Shown here: piece after piece, positions 16,153-24,816 of the stretch
Numbering within the stretch: position 1 is the first letter of the stretch
How the letters are laid out: each line of letters starts with the position of its first letter
Source: Salegentibacter sp.
Lineage (GTDB): Bacteria > Bacteroidota > Bacteroidia > Flavobacteriales > Flavobacteriaceae
Assembly (NCBI GenBank): GCA_017795085.1
Contig: CP051246.1
Coordinates: 2,916,514 to 2,980,513 of the forward strand
DNA: 64,000 bases
Direction of reading: 5' to 3'
The notes under the pieces: generated by a model
Seen by the model: the letters and a program-made list of their open reading frames with translations, nothing else
Database searches by the model: none
What the model was told of the DNA's origin: nothing
Translations under genes and position numbers: made by a program

Positions 16153-17415
16153 CTAACTGCCAGATGCAATTTGCATAAGGATTGTTGTTAAGATAGCGCC
16201 ATAAGTTCCCACTACATAACCAAAAACAGCCAGTAAAACACCTACGGTAGCCAGAGAGGGGTGAAAAGCTGCAGCAACCACAGGAGCTGATGCTGCCCCA
16301 CCAACATTGGCCTGGCTTCCTACGGCCAGAAAAAAATACGGGGCTTTAATAATCTTAGCGGTGGCAAATAGAAAAATAACATGGATAGACATCCAGATTA
16401 AACCAATCCCAATTAAACCGGGATTATCAAAAACCATGCTAAGATCCATCTTCATACCAATGGTAGCCACTAAAATGTAAATAAAAACACTGCCTATTTT
16501 ACTGGCACCGGCACCTTCATAGGTTTTGAACCTGGTAAATGAAAGTCCAATACCTATTGCCGTAGCGATGGTAATCATCCAAAAGAATTCTGAAGAAAAG
16601 GAAGAAAGCGCACTTTTACTGTCGCTAAAAACCTCAAAATTCGAGGAAAGGAATAAAGACATTTCCCCGGCTCCCCAATGAGCAAATCCCACCGCACTAA
16701 AAGCCAGGGCAAGCATAATCATATAATCCGGCAGGGAGGGATTTCGGGTAACACTTGCAGCGTAATTGGAAACTTTTTTCTTTAATTCTTCAATAGCCGA
16801 ATTATCGGCTTTAAGCCAGGCATCAATTTTATCGGTTTTCCCAATCCCCATTAGTAAACCGGCCAGTAAGATATTGGCTACCACAATATCTACCAGAACC
16901 ATTCCGCCGTATAGGTCGGGGTTATATTCGTAAATTTCAAGCATAGCAGCTTGGTTCGCCCCCCCGCCAATCCAGCTACCGGCAATAGTTGAAAGTCCTC
17001 TCCAAATGGCATCGGGACCTGCCCCACCCAATGTTTCAGGAGAAATTACCGACATGATTAAAACTGCCAGTGGCCCTCCGATGATAATTCCGAAAGTTCC
17101 TGCAAAAAACATAATCAGGGATTTTGGCCCGAGGTTAAAAATTGCTTTTAAATCAATACTTAGCGTCATCAGCACCAGGGCCGCGGGTAATAAATAGCGG
17201 CTAGCCATAAAATAGAGTTCAGAAGTACCTTCGTCTATCCAGCCAAGAGAATTAAAAATGGCCGGAAGCAAATAACACATTAAAAGAGCCGGTACAATCG
17301 AATAGAATTTTTTCCAAAAACCTTCTTTTTTGGAGGAAGTATAGAAAACAAATCCAAGAGCCAGCATTAGAAGGCCAAATACTATGGCATCATTGGTAAA
17401 TAGGGTATTTTCCAT
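16153..17415 (-). CDS. DUF819 family membrane transporter
   Basis: A 420-residue protein with about eleven hydrophobic segments, typical of DUF819 (YjcL-like). Marks include the Gly-rich A-G-S-W-I-G-G-G-A-N-Q-A-A-M-L-E near residue 160 and V-G-S-Q-A-N-V-G-G-A-A-S-A-P-V-V-A-A near the end, which may be paired re-entrant loops of a transporter. The ATG at 17415 (M-E-N-T-L-F) is preferred over an in-frame codon at 17448. The substrate is not known. About 50 bases separate it from the DUF4369 gene on the same strand. Confidence 0.85.
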   Translation of the reverse strand: MENTLFTNDAIVFGLLMLALGFVFYTSSKKEGFWKKFYSIVPALLMCYLLPAIFNSLGWIDEGTSELYFMASRYLLPAALVLMTLSIDLKAIFNLGPKSLIMFFAGTFGIIIGGPLAVLIMSVISPETLGGAGPDAIWRGLSTIAGSWIGGGANQAAMLEIYEYNPDLYGGMVLVDIVVANILLAGLLMGIGKTDKIDAWLKADNSAIEELKKKVSNYAASVTRNPSLPDYMIMLALAFSAVGFAHWGAGEMSLFLSSNFEVFSDSKSALSSFSSEFFWMITIATAIGIGLSFTRFKTYEGAGASKIGSVFIYILVATIGMKMDLSMVFDNPGLIGIGLIWMSIHVIFLFATAKIIKAPYFFLAVGSQANVGGAASAPVVAAAFHPSLATVGVLLAVFGYVVGTYGAILTTILMQIASGS

Positions 17416-17803
17416 AAAGTTCTTTTGTGTGTAGCTGCCAAAATACAATTTTTCTTAAACTTGTATTAAAGTGAGTTTGAATTTTCAGGAAGATCTCGCC
17501 CAGGAACAAAATAATGAGGCACTATCTAGGACTTTACAATTACCTGATATCACGATTATATTATAGAGCTCAGAACAGGAACGAAAATAACATAAACCTA
17601 CGTATAAAATGCTGACAGGACTTTTTAACCAAGCTGAACGAATGGAAGCTAAAACAAGACCTTTGGAAGAAAAAACATTAGAAAATTGACAAAAGAGGAA
17701 TGGGAGCTGGAAGAGGGAAAAGTTTTTTTAAGCATCGAAATTCTCAGGAAATCTAATTACTTCTCTTTATTTAGTGTCAAATAATACCTATTCTTATTGG
17801 AAA
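17416..17803. other. Intergenic region before the ISL3-type element
   Basis: About 390 bases with no intact gene. A short frame near 17610-17690 (A-E-R-M-E-A-K-T-R-P-L-E-E-K) ends quickly and may be the worn end of a gene. Nothing else recognisable. Confidence 0.35.
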
Positions 17804-17880
17804 GAAAATATGGATCATTCTCAAAAGTTGTGTGTGAATTGAAATATTAGTTTGATTTTTGTTTTCTAAAACAGGAAGCA

Positions 17881-18234
17881 TTGGATCCATATATAGACCT
17901 ACTCAAGATATTATTACCAGAATTATTAATCACCCATTTTGATCTTACCGGTCATCAAACAGAAGGAGATATATTACACCTGCACTTTGAAGAGAAGCCG
18001 GAGATTCCTAAAGAGTTCTCCTCCCAACTGGTCATAGCACACGGGTTCCATAAAGAAATAACAATTCAGGATTTTCCTGTACGTGGTAAAAAGGTATTCC
18101 TACATATAAAACGCCGTCGATGGCTAGATAAACAAGACAAAAAGGTTATGCAGCGTGACTGGAACTTAGTAGCACAGGGAACCCGAATGACCGTCGAGTT
18201 CGCTGCTTTTTTAAAAGTACTTGGTCAGTACTAA
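17881..18234 (+). CDS. ISAon1-type transposase, N-terminal region protein
   Basis: A 117-residue protein beginning at a TTG codon (M-D-P-Y-I-D-L-L-K-I-L-L-P-E-L-L-I-T-H-F). It contains a likely DNA-binding segment with R-R-R-W-L-D and V-A-Q-G-T-R-M-T. In ISAon1-like elements this region is encoded separately from the catalytic part. It overlaps the next frame by 14 bases. Confidence 0.8.
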   Translation: MDPYIDLLKILLPELLITHFDLTGHQTEGDILHLHFEEKPEIPKEFSSQLVIAHGFHKEITIQDFPVRGKKVFLHIKRRRWLDKQDKKVMQRDWNLVAQGTRMTVEFAAFLKVLGQY

Positions 18235-19213
18235 AGCCTCGGACTGTCATACCATCGGTGCATTTTACGGGGTCAATGGAAAGAAGCTCCAGCGCCAGTA
18301 TAAAGATTATCTAAGTGATTTTAAAGAGTGGGATCAAAAATCCCATTCCAAAGAATGGCTCATCTTCCCCGAGAATATCAGCTCAAAGCTCTCTATAGAT
18401 GAGACAGCACTCTCCAAAGGGGAGCTGTATACCATCATTACCAATAAAAAAGCTAAGGGTAAAAAGGGCAGTATCGTAGCTATTTTCTCGGGAACCAAGG
18501 TAGAACCTATTATAGCGCAACTGCTTAAAATACCAGCTTCACAACGAGCTCGAGTCAAGGAAATCACCTTAGATATGGCCAATTCCATGAAAACCATTGC
18601 TAAGAAATGCTTCCCTAAAGCCATACAGGTCACCGACCGCTTCCATGTGCAGAAACTCACCTTTGAAGCCCTCCAGGACATTAGAATTAAGCACCGATGG
18701 GAGGCTATAGATATAGATATGGAGAACGAACAAATCAAACAAGCCAGGTTAAAACAGAAAAGTTTTAGTCCAGAAATTTTTGATAATGGGGATACCAGAA
18801 AACAATTATTAGCCCGTAGCCGGTACCTGCTCTATAAAGCACCTTCAAATTGGACAGAGAATCAATCACAGCGTAGCAAAATACTCTTCGAGCAATATCC
18901 CGATATAAAGTTGGCTTTTAAGCTTACACAAAGACTTAGAAATATATTTAACAATGCTAAATCAAAAGAAGGGGCTTATACAAAACTAGCCCACTGGTAT
19001 AAGGATGTAGAGGATACGGGGTTTAAAGCTTTTAATACTATAGCCAATACCATAACCCTTAACTACAGATCCATTCTCAATTACTTTATCAATAGAAGTA
19101 CCAACGCATCAGCAGAATCCTTTAATGCAAAAATAAAAGCGTTTAGGGCTCAGTTTAGAGGAGTGAAAAATGTAGAATTCTTCTTATATAGATTATCTAC
19201 AATTTTTGCCTAA
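18221..19213 (+). CDS. ISAon1/ISL3-type transposase, catalytic part
   Basis: A 330-residue DDE transposase of the IS204/IS1001/IS1096/IS1165 type. The motifs L-S-I-D-E-T-A-L (first Asp), V-T-D-R-F-H-V-Q-K (second Asp) and T-N-A-S-A-E-S-F-N-A-K-I-K (Glu) are present. The frame is +1 relative to the N-terminal protein. I see no -1 slippery signal that would join them, so the parts may be separate proteins or joined by an unusual shift near 18214-18233. The frame opens at a TTG. Confidence 0.85.
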   Translation: MVSTKASDCHTIGAFYGVNGKKLQRQYKDYLSDFKEWDQKSHSKEWLIFPENISSKLSIDETALSKGELYTIITNKKAKGKKGSIVAIFSGTKVEPIIAQLLKIPASQRARVKEITLDMANSMKTIAKKCFPKAIQVTDRFHVQKLTFEALQDIRIKHRWEAIDIDMENEQIKQARLKQKSFSPEIFDNGDTRKQLLARSRYLLYKAPSNWTENQSQRSKILFEQYPDIKLAFKLTQRLRNIFNNAKSKEGAYTKLAHWYKDVEDTGFKAFNTIANTITLNYRSILNYFINRSTNASAESFNAKIKAFRAQFRGVKNVEFFLYRLSTIFA

Positions 19214-19300
19214 ACACAACAATTAGGCTTGATCCGAAAATATCCTAAAGTATTGTACCAAAATAAAAAAGCCGACTCGTTAAAGTCGGCTTATTCCTTG

Positions 19301-19355
19301 GTGCGGGCGGAGAGACTCGAACTCTCACACCGTGAGGCACTAGATCCTAAGTCTA
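19301..19355 (-). repeat. Displaced 3' fragment of tRNA-Leu (left end of element 2)
   Basis: Bases 19301-19331 match 32784-32814 exactly (3' acceptor and T-arm). Bases 19336-19355 match 32819-32838 exactly (anticodon arm side, GGCACTAGATCCTAAGTCTA). The four bases between differ. No 5' half of a tRNA follows, so it is not a working gene. A GCCGACT...AGTCGGC terminator just upstream (19271-19290) is also shared with the right end. Confidence 0.88.
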
Positions 19356-19468
19356 ACGACTTTAGATATCACAAAGAACACCTGAGTGTCAAAAAACCAT
19401 AAAACAATGATATTCATATATTTAACACTTATTAAAGATTCACAAAAATTCATACAGTATCAAAAAAA

Positions 19469-19488
19469 GTGTTACCTATGTGTTACCT
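19469..19488. repeat. Paired TGTTACC heptamers, left end of element 2
   Basis: GTGTTACCTATGTGTTACCT holds TGTTACC twice, 11 bp apart. An identical copy lies at 32722-32741. Probable integrase arm sites (inferred from position). The motif TGT(T/C)A(C/A)C also fits the TGTCAAC pairs of element 1. Confidence 0.65.
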
Positions 19489-19518
19489 TAATTACCTATC
19501 TTTGTAAAAAAATAAATC

Positions 19519-20739
19519 ATGAGTACCTTAAAGACTGTTTTACATCCGAAAAAAGACAATAATGGTAATACCATTTTTAGATTAACTCTACGCCTTACTG
19601 TTAATCGAAAACGTTCTTATCTTCAATTATCACAAAATATAGACCCTGAACATTGGGATGCTCATGCTGAGAAATTAAATTCAAAACATCCGAAACACAA
19701 ACAACTCAATCGATTAATCAGGAAAAAATACGGGGAAATAGAGGATTATATTTTAGAGATGGAATCCTCTAACAAAAGCTACACAGCTATTCAAGTAATG
19801 AATGCTATCAAAAACAATAAGAAGAAGCAAACTTTTTTTGAACTAGCAAAAGAACATATAGAAGATTTAACTAAACTAGAAAAGCACAATAGAGCAATAT
19901 CAGATCAAAGTAAAATTAATAGGATTAAAGAATTCGCAAAGAACGAAAATTTATCGTTTGAAGAAATTGATGATTGTTTTCTCAATAAACTAAAAATTCA
20001 CCTTTCAAGTATTGGCACTATCTCCGAAAGATCGATAATGAATATTTACGTATTAATAAGGTTATTATATAATAAAGCAATAAGGAAGAACTTAGTGGAT
20101 CAAAAGTTCTACCCTTTTGGCAAGGGTAAAGTAAAAATAAAATACCCTGAAACGATAAAGATTGGACTTGATGAAATGGAAATTCGAAAAATTAAAAAAC
20201 TAAATTTATCAGAATATCCTGAAATTTCAAAAACTAGGGATGTTTTTCTATTCTCATTTTATTTAGCCGGTATTAGAATTGGGGATGTTTTAGGAATGAA
20301 ATGGAAAGATATTGTAGGTGGCAGGATATTTTATAAAATGGGAAAAAACAACAAAACTGTATCTCTTAAAACTCCTGATCAAATAGCTGAAATATTATCA
20401 CACTATAAAGAGGATAAAGTTTCTAACTCCGATTATATTTTCCCACAACTTAAAAAAGTTTCAAAAAAGGACTCAAAGAAAATATATACAGCGACAAAAA
20501 CCGAAATCAAAAAATTAAATACAAATTTAAAAAAACTTGCTGTAATGGCTGAAATTGACAAAAAAATCACGAATCATATTGCTCGTCATTCTTTTGGAAA
20601 TATCGCAGGTGATAAAATTTCACCACAAATGCTTCAAAAGTTATATCGTCACACACACCTTAGTACGACCATCGGCTATCAGGGTAATTTTATTCATAAA
20701 AGTGCTGATGATGCTTTAGATTCAATTATAACTTTTTAA
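19519..20739 (+). CDS. Tyrosine site-specific integrase of element 2
   Basis: A 406-residue Bacteroidota-type tyrosine recombinase that should integrate and excise the element. N-terminal ~95 residues: arm-binding domain (T-L-R-L-T-V-N-R-K-R-S-Y-L). Residues ~110-200: SAM-like core-binding domain. C-terminal catalytic domain: A-G-I-R-I-G-D (Arg), H-I-A-R-H-S-F (H-x-x-R), L-Y-R-H-T-H-L and the nucleophile in T-I-G-Y-Q. The spot where most relatives read G-H reads R-H-T-H, a minor departure. It begins ~160 bp from the tRNA fragment, the usual position next to the attachment site. Confidence 0.94.
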   Translation: MSTLKTVLHPKKDNNGNTIFRLTLRLTVNRKRSYLQLSQNIDPEHWDAHAEKLNSKHPKHKQLNRLIRKKYGEIEDYILEMESSNKSYTAIQVMNAIKNNKKKQTFFELAKEHIEDLTKLEKHNRAISDQSKINRIKEFAKNENLSFEEIDDCFLNKLKIHLSSIGTISERSIMNIYVLIRLLYNKAIRKNLVDQKFYPFGKGKVKIKYPETIKIGLDEMEIRKIKKLNLSEYPEISKTRDVFLFSFYLAGIRIGDVLGMKWKDIVGGRIFYKMGKNNKTVSLKTPDQIAEILSHYKEDKVSNSDYIFPQLKKVSKKDSKKIYTATKTEIKKLNTNLKKLAVMAEIDKKITNHIARHSFGNIAGDKISPQMLQKLYRHTHLSTTIGYQGNFIHKSADDALDSIITF

Positions 20740-20741
20740 AG

Positions 20742-20852
20742 GTCAAAATAATTATGAAATGGACAGGTCATTCAGATTATAAATCCATGGTTCCGTATAT
20801 AGAAGCTTCTGAAAAAACAAAAAATATTGAAATGAAAAAACTAAATTTTTAA
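20742..20852 (+). pseudogene. C-terminal remnant of a second tyrosine integrase
   Basis: A 36-codon frame reads V-K-I-I-M-K-W-T-G-H-S-D-Y-K-S-M-V-P-Y-I-E-A, then E-K-T-K-N-I-E-M-K-K-L-N-F-stop. This is the conserved end of another branch of Bacteroidota integrases (M-K-W-T-G-H-S-D-Y...P-Y-I), including the G-H motif and nucleophile Tyr. It directly follows the intact integrase and has no start of its own. It may be left from an earlier element that used the same site. Confidence 0.8.
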
Positions 20853-20857
20853 TAAAT

Positions 20858-21832
20858 ATGGATTGTCTAGTGTCCTTGGAGTATATAGATAGAGGCTTTA
20901 AAAAAATTGAGAATTCTGAAAACATTGATATTTCGATATTGAAACATATTTCAGAATTTTCAAAACTGGATCTGAAAGAAACGCACAGCCATCTAATTCA
21001 ATCTAGTGAACGTGTATTTCTGTTAAACCAGTTAAAAACCACTATAGATAATATAGAAAACTCATATTATAAGAATAGGCACGTATTCGAAGTATTTAAT
21101 CCAGGCCAAACCCTAAGAAATCTTTTAAGTTTTTCTGATGAAATTTTGCAAAATGAGATTAATAAAGCAACATCATTATATAAAGACTATAAAGAGTTAG
21201 ATAATGAATATGACTGGAAGTCTTGTAGAAATGATATTCCGAAAAATTACTTACACAATCTAGAAAAGGAAGTTCTAACAGCCAAAAAAGATTATAAGAA
21301 GCAAGTAGATATTAAAGATCAAGCGTATAAATTTAAAGAACAAAAATTTGACGAACTTAAATTTATTCTAACCGTTGATTTTAAATATTTTATTGAGAAA
21401 TTAGATGACTTAAAACTTCTAGTTTCAAAAATGCAGAATTCCATTCCCACAGAGGATAGAGCTTTTAAAGATTCTAACGCTGTATTTATAGCCTTTAATA
21501 TTTTTGTGAATTTAAACTTACTAAAAGACGTATCGGTTGAAAACTTCATATTAGAAATCGATACTATTAAGCGTAAAATTGATAATACATTCCTTATTAA
21601 ACAACCTAAGACAGATATGTATATAATGTACTCAATTCACAAATTAAAAGATTGTGTAATTGTTGGGAAGAAAGATATTTGGGAAGAAAAAATGATACAA
21701 CACTTTGGGTTTAAAAGGGAAACTTATGAGAAAAAAAGAAAGGTTGGAAATGAAAACAAAAAAGACTTACACTTAAAGATCGACAAAGAGTTTAATAGGT
21801 ATTATAATAATTTCATATTACAAAATAAATAG
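20858..21832 (+). CDS. Unknown 324-aa protein of element 2
   Basis: No family recognised. The protein is highly charged, rich in Lys, Glu and Asn, and predicted mostly helical with coiled-coil-like stretches around residues 105-180 (I-N-K-A-T-S-L-Y-K-D-Y-K-E-L-D-N-E). It has no signal peptide or membrane segment. A C-terminal part (K-D-I-W-E-E-K-M-I-Q-H-F-G-F-K-R-E-T-Y-E-K-K-R-K-V) might bind nucleic acid. The gene is more AT-rich than the host genes. Its position between the integrase and DUF3853 suggests a regulatory or accessory role. Confidence 0.65.
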   Translation: MDCLVSLEYIDRGFKKIENSENIDISILKHISEFSKLDLKETHSHLIQSSERVFLLNQLKTTIDNIENSYYKNRHVFEVFNPGQTLRNLLSFSDEILQNEINKATSLYKDYKELDNEYDWKSCRNDIPKNYLHNLEKEVLTAKKDYKKQVDIKDQAYKFKEQKFDELKFILTVDFKYFIEKLDDLKLLVSKMQNSIPTEDRAFKDSNAVFIAFNIFVNLNLLKDVSVENFILEIDTIKRKIDNTFLIKQPKTDMYIMYSIHKLKDCVIVGKKDIWEEKMIQHFGFKRETYEKKRKVGNENKKDLHLKIDKEFNRYYNNFILQNK

Positions 21833-22041
21833 TAAAAATGATACTCTTTGAACCTTTCCAACACGCATAAAATTTCATACACTTATTATCTTTACAAATC
21901 ATATTTAAAATTCTGAAATTCAAGTTTTTAAATATGGTTTATTTTTGTTTTACACTTTCCTACACTCGATAATTACTTACTTTTTCTCTTGATTTGTTTT
22001 AGTCGCGACATCAAAAATATATTAATTCAAAATGACTAAAA

Positions 22042-22353
22042 ATGAATCAAGAAAATTTATTAGATAAGCCTATTTGGCAAATGACCGGAGAGCAATTTAT
22101 TTCACTTTTAAAGAATAATACTGAGTCTGAATCTGGAGAAATATCAAGCCAAAAATCTTCTGAAAATAACCAAAAGAAGACTTATGTATATGGCATCCGA
22201 GGAATCGCCAATCTAATTAATCGCAGTATTTCAACCGCCAATAGAATCAAGAAAAGTGGAATTTTAGATGATGCCATTATTCAACATGGTAGAACTATAA
22301 TGGTGGACTCAGAAAAAGCCTTACAACTTCTAAAAGAAAACTCGGAAATATAA
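22042..22353 (+). CDS. DUF3853 family protein (excisionase-like HTH)
   Basis: A 103-residue protein. It begins P-I-W-Q-M-T-G-E-Q-F and contains Y-V-Y-G-I-R-G-I-A-N-L-I-N-R-S-I-S-T-A-N, then a winged-helix-like end with G-R-T-I-M-V-D-S-E-K-A-L. This is the DUF3853 pattern, common in Bacteroidota mobile elements next to VapE genes. The fold resembles MerR/excisionase DNA-binding domains. It may act in excision or in control of the replication genes. An inverted repeat follows at 22371-22401. Confidence 0.85.
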   Translation: MNQENLLDKPIWQMTGEQFISLLKNNTESESGEISSQKSSENNQKKTYVYGIRGIANLINRSISTANRIKKSGILDDAIIQHGRTIMVDSEKALQLLKENSEI

Positions 22354-22370
22354 TCTTCGATAAGCATTAA

Positions 22371-22401
22371 AAAAGCATAACTACTGACATAGCTATGCTT
22401 T
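22371..22401 (+). terminator. Candidate terminator after the DUF3853 gene
   Basis: AAAGCATA and TATGCTTT arms separated by a ~14-nt loop, followed by AT-rich sequence. Weak U-tract; could instead be a protein site. Confidence 0.45.
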
Positions 22402-22483
22402 ATAAAATAAATTCTTCAACACTTGGAAGTGATTACGCAAAGATACAAAATTCTGTATTATCCTTCCATACAATACTATAATT

Positions 22484-23662
22484 ATGGAATACTATTCAGG
22501 GATGTATGACTCCGGAAAAAATAGTAATACCAAATTTGATCAAGTAATAGCGTATTTAAATGATAAATATTTGGTTCGATTCAACATAATATTAATTCAG
22601 TATCAAATAAAGCTTAAAAGCAACAGGAAATGGGAAATTCTAAATTTAAACTCTCTTTTTATCGAACTCGAACAAGCAGGTATTACCATAAGTCTCCCAA
22701 AATTAGAGATACTTTTTAAAAGCCATTTAATAGATAGATATAATCCAATAGGAGGTTATTTTAAAGCTTTACCTGAATGGGATGGTATTGATCATATTAA
22801 AAAACTTTGCAGTTATATAAAAGCCGATGACGATGAGTTACTCCATTACCATATGGAAAAATGGCTTACACGAGCAGTATTATGCTCTTTAGTTGATGAC
22901 AAAGTAAACAAACAATGTTTAGTTTTTACGAGCTCTCAACAGAACGTAGGTAAAACCACATTCTTTAGGTTTCTTGCTCCAAAAGAATTAAAAGACTATT
23001 ACGTGGAGGATATCGGCACAGACAAAGATAGCCTTATCAAATTAAGTAAAAACTTTATAATTAACATCGACGAATTATCTATTCAAGGCCAGGGTAATAT
23101 AAAAACTCTGAAATCCTTTATCTCCAGAGGAAGTATTAATGAAAGATTACCATATGGCAAACGCCAGGAACGTTTAGAGAGGAGAAGTAATTTTGTAGCC
23201 TCTACAAATGAAATGGATTTTTTAGTAGATGAAACGGGTAATGTTAGGTGGCTGATTTTTGAAATTTTCTCAATTGATTTTAACTATTCAAAAATTAACA
23301 TTGATAAAGTATGGGCGCAAGCATATTTCAATGCTTTTAAAAGGAAAAACTACAATCCCGAATTAAGTACTGAAGATATTCTCAAAAACGAAAAGAGAAA
23401 TGAACTATTCCTTAATTGGACAATGGAAAAAGAACTTATTGTAAAATATCTAGAGCCAGGAACAAATGAAAAAGATTTTATGACAGCTACAGATGTTATA
23501 ATTGAATTACGAGCGATGGGTGTAGGACTAAGTTTAAGCAAAATTAAAATCGGGAAAGCACTAAAGATGCTCAAGTTTCCAGTCGCTCGCCATATGGGCG
23601 AAAAGAGAGCTCACGGATATTTAGTTAAACCGAAAGATCTAAGTGCAAAAAACAAAAATTAG
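22484..23662 (+). CDS. VapE-family P-loop ATPase (replication protein)
   Basis: A 392-residue protein of the virulence-associated E family, related to superfamily 3 helicases and phage replication ATPases. The VapE core spans residues ~95-310: S-S-Q-Q-N-V-G-K-T-T-F-F (Walker A), N-F-I-I-N-I-D-E-L (Walker B), and the late R-R-S-N-F-V-A-S-T-N-E sensor motif with D-E-T-G-N-V-R-W. It is normally paired with a primase, and the toprim protein downstream fits. Together they could replicate the excised element. Confidence 0.92.
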   Translation: MEYYSGMYDSGKNSNTKFDQVIAYLNDKYLVRFNIILIQYQIKLKSNRKWEILNLNSLFIELEQAGITISLPKLEILFKSHLIDRYNPIGGYFKALPEWDGIDHIKKLCSYIKADDDELLHYHMEKWLTRAVLCSLVDDKVNKQCLVFTSSQQNVGKTTFFRFLAPKELKDYYVEDIGTDKDSLIKLSKNFIINIDELSIQGQGNIKTLKSFISRGSINERLPYGKRQERLERRSNFVASTNEMDFLVDETGNVRWLIFEIFSIDFNYSKINIDKVWAQAYFNAFKRKNYNPELSTEDILKNEKRNELFLNWTMEKELIVKYLEPGTNEKDFMTATDVIIELRAMGVGLSLSKIKIGKALKMLKFPVARHMGEKRAHGYLVKPKDLSAKNKN

Positions 23663-23670
23663 TCCTAGTT

Positions 23671-23752
23671 CTTACCCAAATAGTATAAACATCTAACAAA
23701 CAATATTTTATAAGCATATATTCTAATAAATATATCTTACCCAACCTTACCC
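23671..23752 (-). repeat. CTTACCC heptamers (GGGTAAG on the other strand)
   Basis: Copies at 23671-23677, 23736-23742 and 23746-23752; the last two start 10 bp apart. The same heptamer in opposite orientation, also at 10-bp spacing, occurs at 32318-32407. Helical-turn spacing suggests protein binding sites or iterons. Confidence 0.5.
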
Positions 23753-23811
23753 AGAAATTAATAAGGTTATTAAAATAAAACTTATATACATTAATTCAAA
23801 TCCAGTATAAA

Positions 23812-24654
23812 ATGAACTGTAATAATGCAAATAATATTTCCATCTACAATTTACTTTTGGAAATGGGTGTGAAATGTAAAAAACATAACTCAAGCCAAGC
23901 CTGGTTCTTAAGTCCATTCCGGAAAGAGACCATAGCCTCATTTAAAGTTTCCAAACAATTAAATAAATGGTATGACCACGGAGAAGGTATAGGAGGCAAT
24001 ACTATTGATCTCATTACCCGGTTAAATAATTGTTCCGTAAAGGAAGCATTAAGCATATTAAACGAGAGATCTTTTTCTTTTCACCAGCCGGAAATTTCTA
24101 TAAATGAGGATAAACCAGGTTTTGAAGTTCTTAAAAAACAGAATCTACAGAATAAAGCGCTGATCACTTACCTGGAATCCCGGAAAATCTCTTATGCCAA
24201 TGCAAGAATTTATTGCTTTGAACTCTATTATAAAAGCAATGGAAAGAGCTATTTCGCAATTGCCTTCAACAACAATTCAGGAGGTATGGAACTGCGCAAT
24301 AAATACTTTAAAGGTTGTACTGGTTCGAAGGATTTCACAACGATAAGTAATGGAAGTAGTTCTGTAAAAGTTTTTGAAGGCTTTATAGATTTCCTGACCT
24401 ATCTAGAGATGCACCCAAAAGAAATGAATTCTTCAGACTATCTAATTTGTAATTCAACAGCATTAATCAGAAAGATTTTGCTTGAATTAAAACACTATTC
24501 AACTATTGATTTATATCTGGATAATGATGTTTCTGGAAAAAAAGCCAGCAGTCTTATTGTTCAATATTACTCACAGGCTACTTTAAAAAATGACTTGTAT
24601 GCTGAATACAAGGATGTAAATGAAAAGTGGATGAAAAATGTTTACCGAAGGTAA
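23812..24654 (+). CDS. Toprim-domain protein, primase-like
   Basis: A 280-residue DNA primase-like protein. Residues ~10-75 resemble a CHC2-type domain (S-P-F-R-K-E-T-I-A-S-F-K-V, W-Y-D-H-G-E-G-I-G-G-N-T-I-D-L), though the zinc-binding Cys set is incomplete. Residues ~165-270 are a toprim domain with V-F-E-G-F-I-D-F-L (Glu) and D-L-Y-L-D-N-D-V-S-G (Asp-x-Asp). This form is frequent in Bacteroidota mobilizable elements beside VapE and Mob genes. The CTTACCC heptamers and ~150 bp separate it from the VapE gene. Confidence 0.87.
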   Translation: MNCNNANNISIYNLLLEMGVKCKKHNSSQAWFLSPFRKETIASFKVSKQLNKWYDHGEGIGGNTIDLITRLNNCSVKEALSILNERSFSFHQPEISINEDKPGFEVLKKQNLQNKALITYLESRKISYANARIYCFELYYKSNGKSYFAIAFNNNSGGMELRNKYFKGCTGSKDFTTISNGSSSVKVFEGFIDFLTYLEMHPKEMNSSDYLICNSTALIRKILLELKHYSTIDLYLDNDVSGKKASSLIVQYYSQATLKNDLYAEYKDVNEKWMKNVYRR

Positions 24655-24656
24655 TA

Positions 24657-24695
24657 GCCAGTAGCGCAGGGGCAGCTGCCCCTACTTCTACTGGC
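24657..24695. other. Candidate origin of transfer (compound inverted repeat upstream of mob genes)
   Basis: Outer arms GCCAGTAG (24657-24664) and CTACTGGC (24688-24695) enclose a perfect 16-bp palindrome AGGGGCAGCTGCCCCT (24668-24683). GC-rich sequence continues to ~24740. It lies 120 bp upstream of the BfmA-like gene, where oriT is found in related mobilizable elements. The nick site cannot be assigned by eye. Confidence 0.5.
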
Positions 24696-24816
24696 TCTGC
24701 GAGGCTTAAACCTTGCTATCACTGGCGTTAGAAGGTATCCGCATTTATAATGATTTATAGATAATATATAAAACAACAGTTAAGCTATTGATTATCAAAA
24801 CCAGAACTTATAAATA

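Larger units (their letters stand above)
17812..19235 (+). mobile_element. ISL3-family (ISAon1-type) insertion sequence
   Basis: A 1,424-bp element bounded by imperfect inverted repeats that begin GGATCA (left GGATCATTCTCAAAAGTTGT; right, other strand, GGATCAAGCCTAATTGTTGT). It is flanked by a perfect 8-bp direct repeat GAAAATAT (17804-17811 and 19236-19243), the duplication size of ISL3. It carries two overlapping transposase frames. It sits just outside the left end of element 2. Confidence 0.9.

Noticed and set aside
19301..19355. Second working tRNA-Leu gene
   Set aside because: Only the 3' half is present; the 5' acceptor and D-arm are missing.
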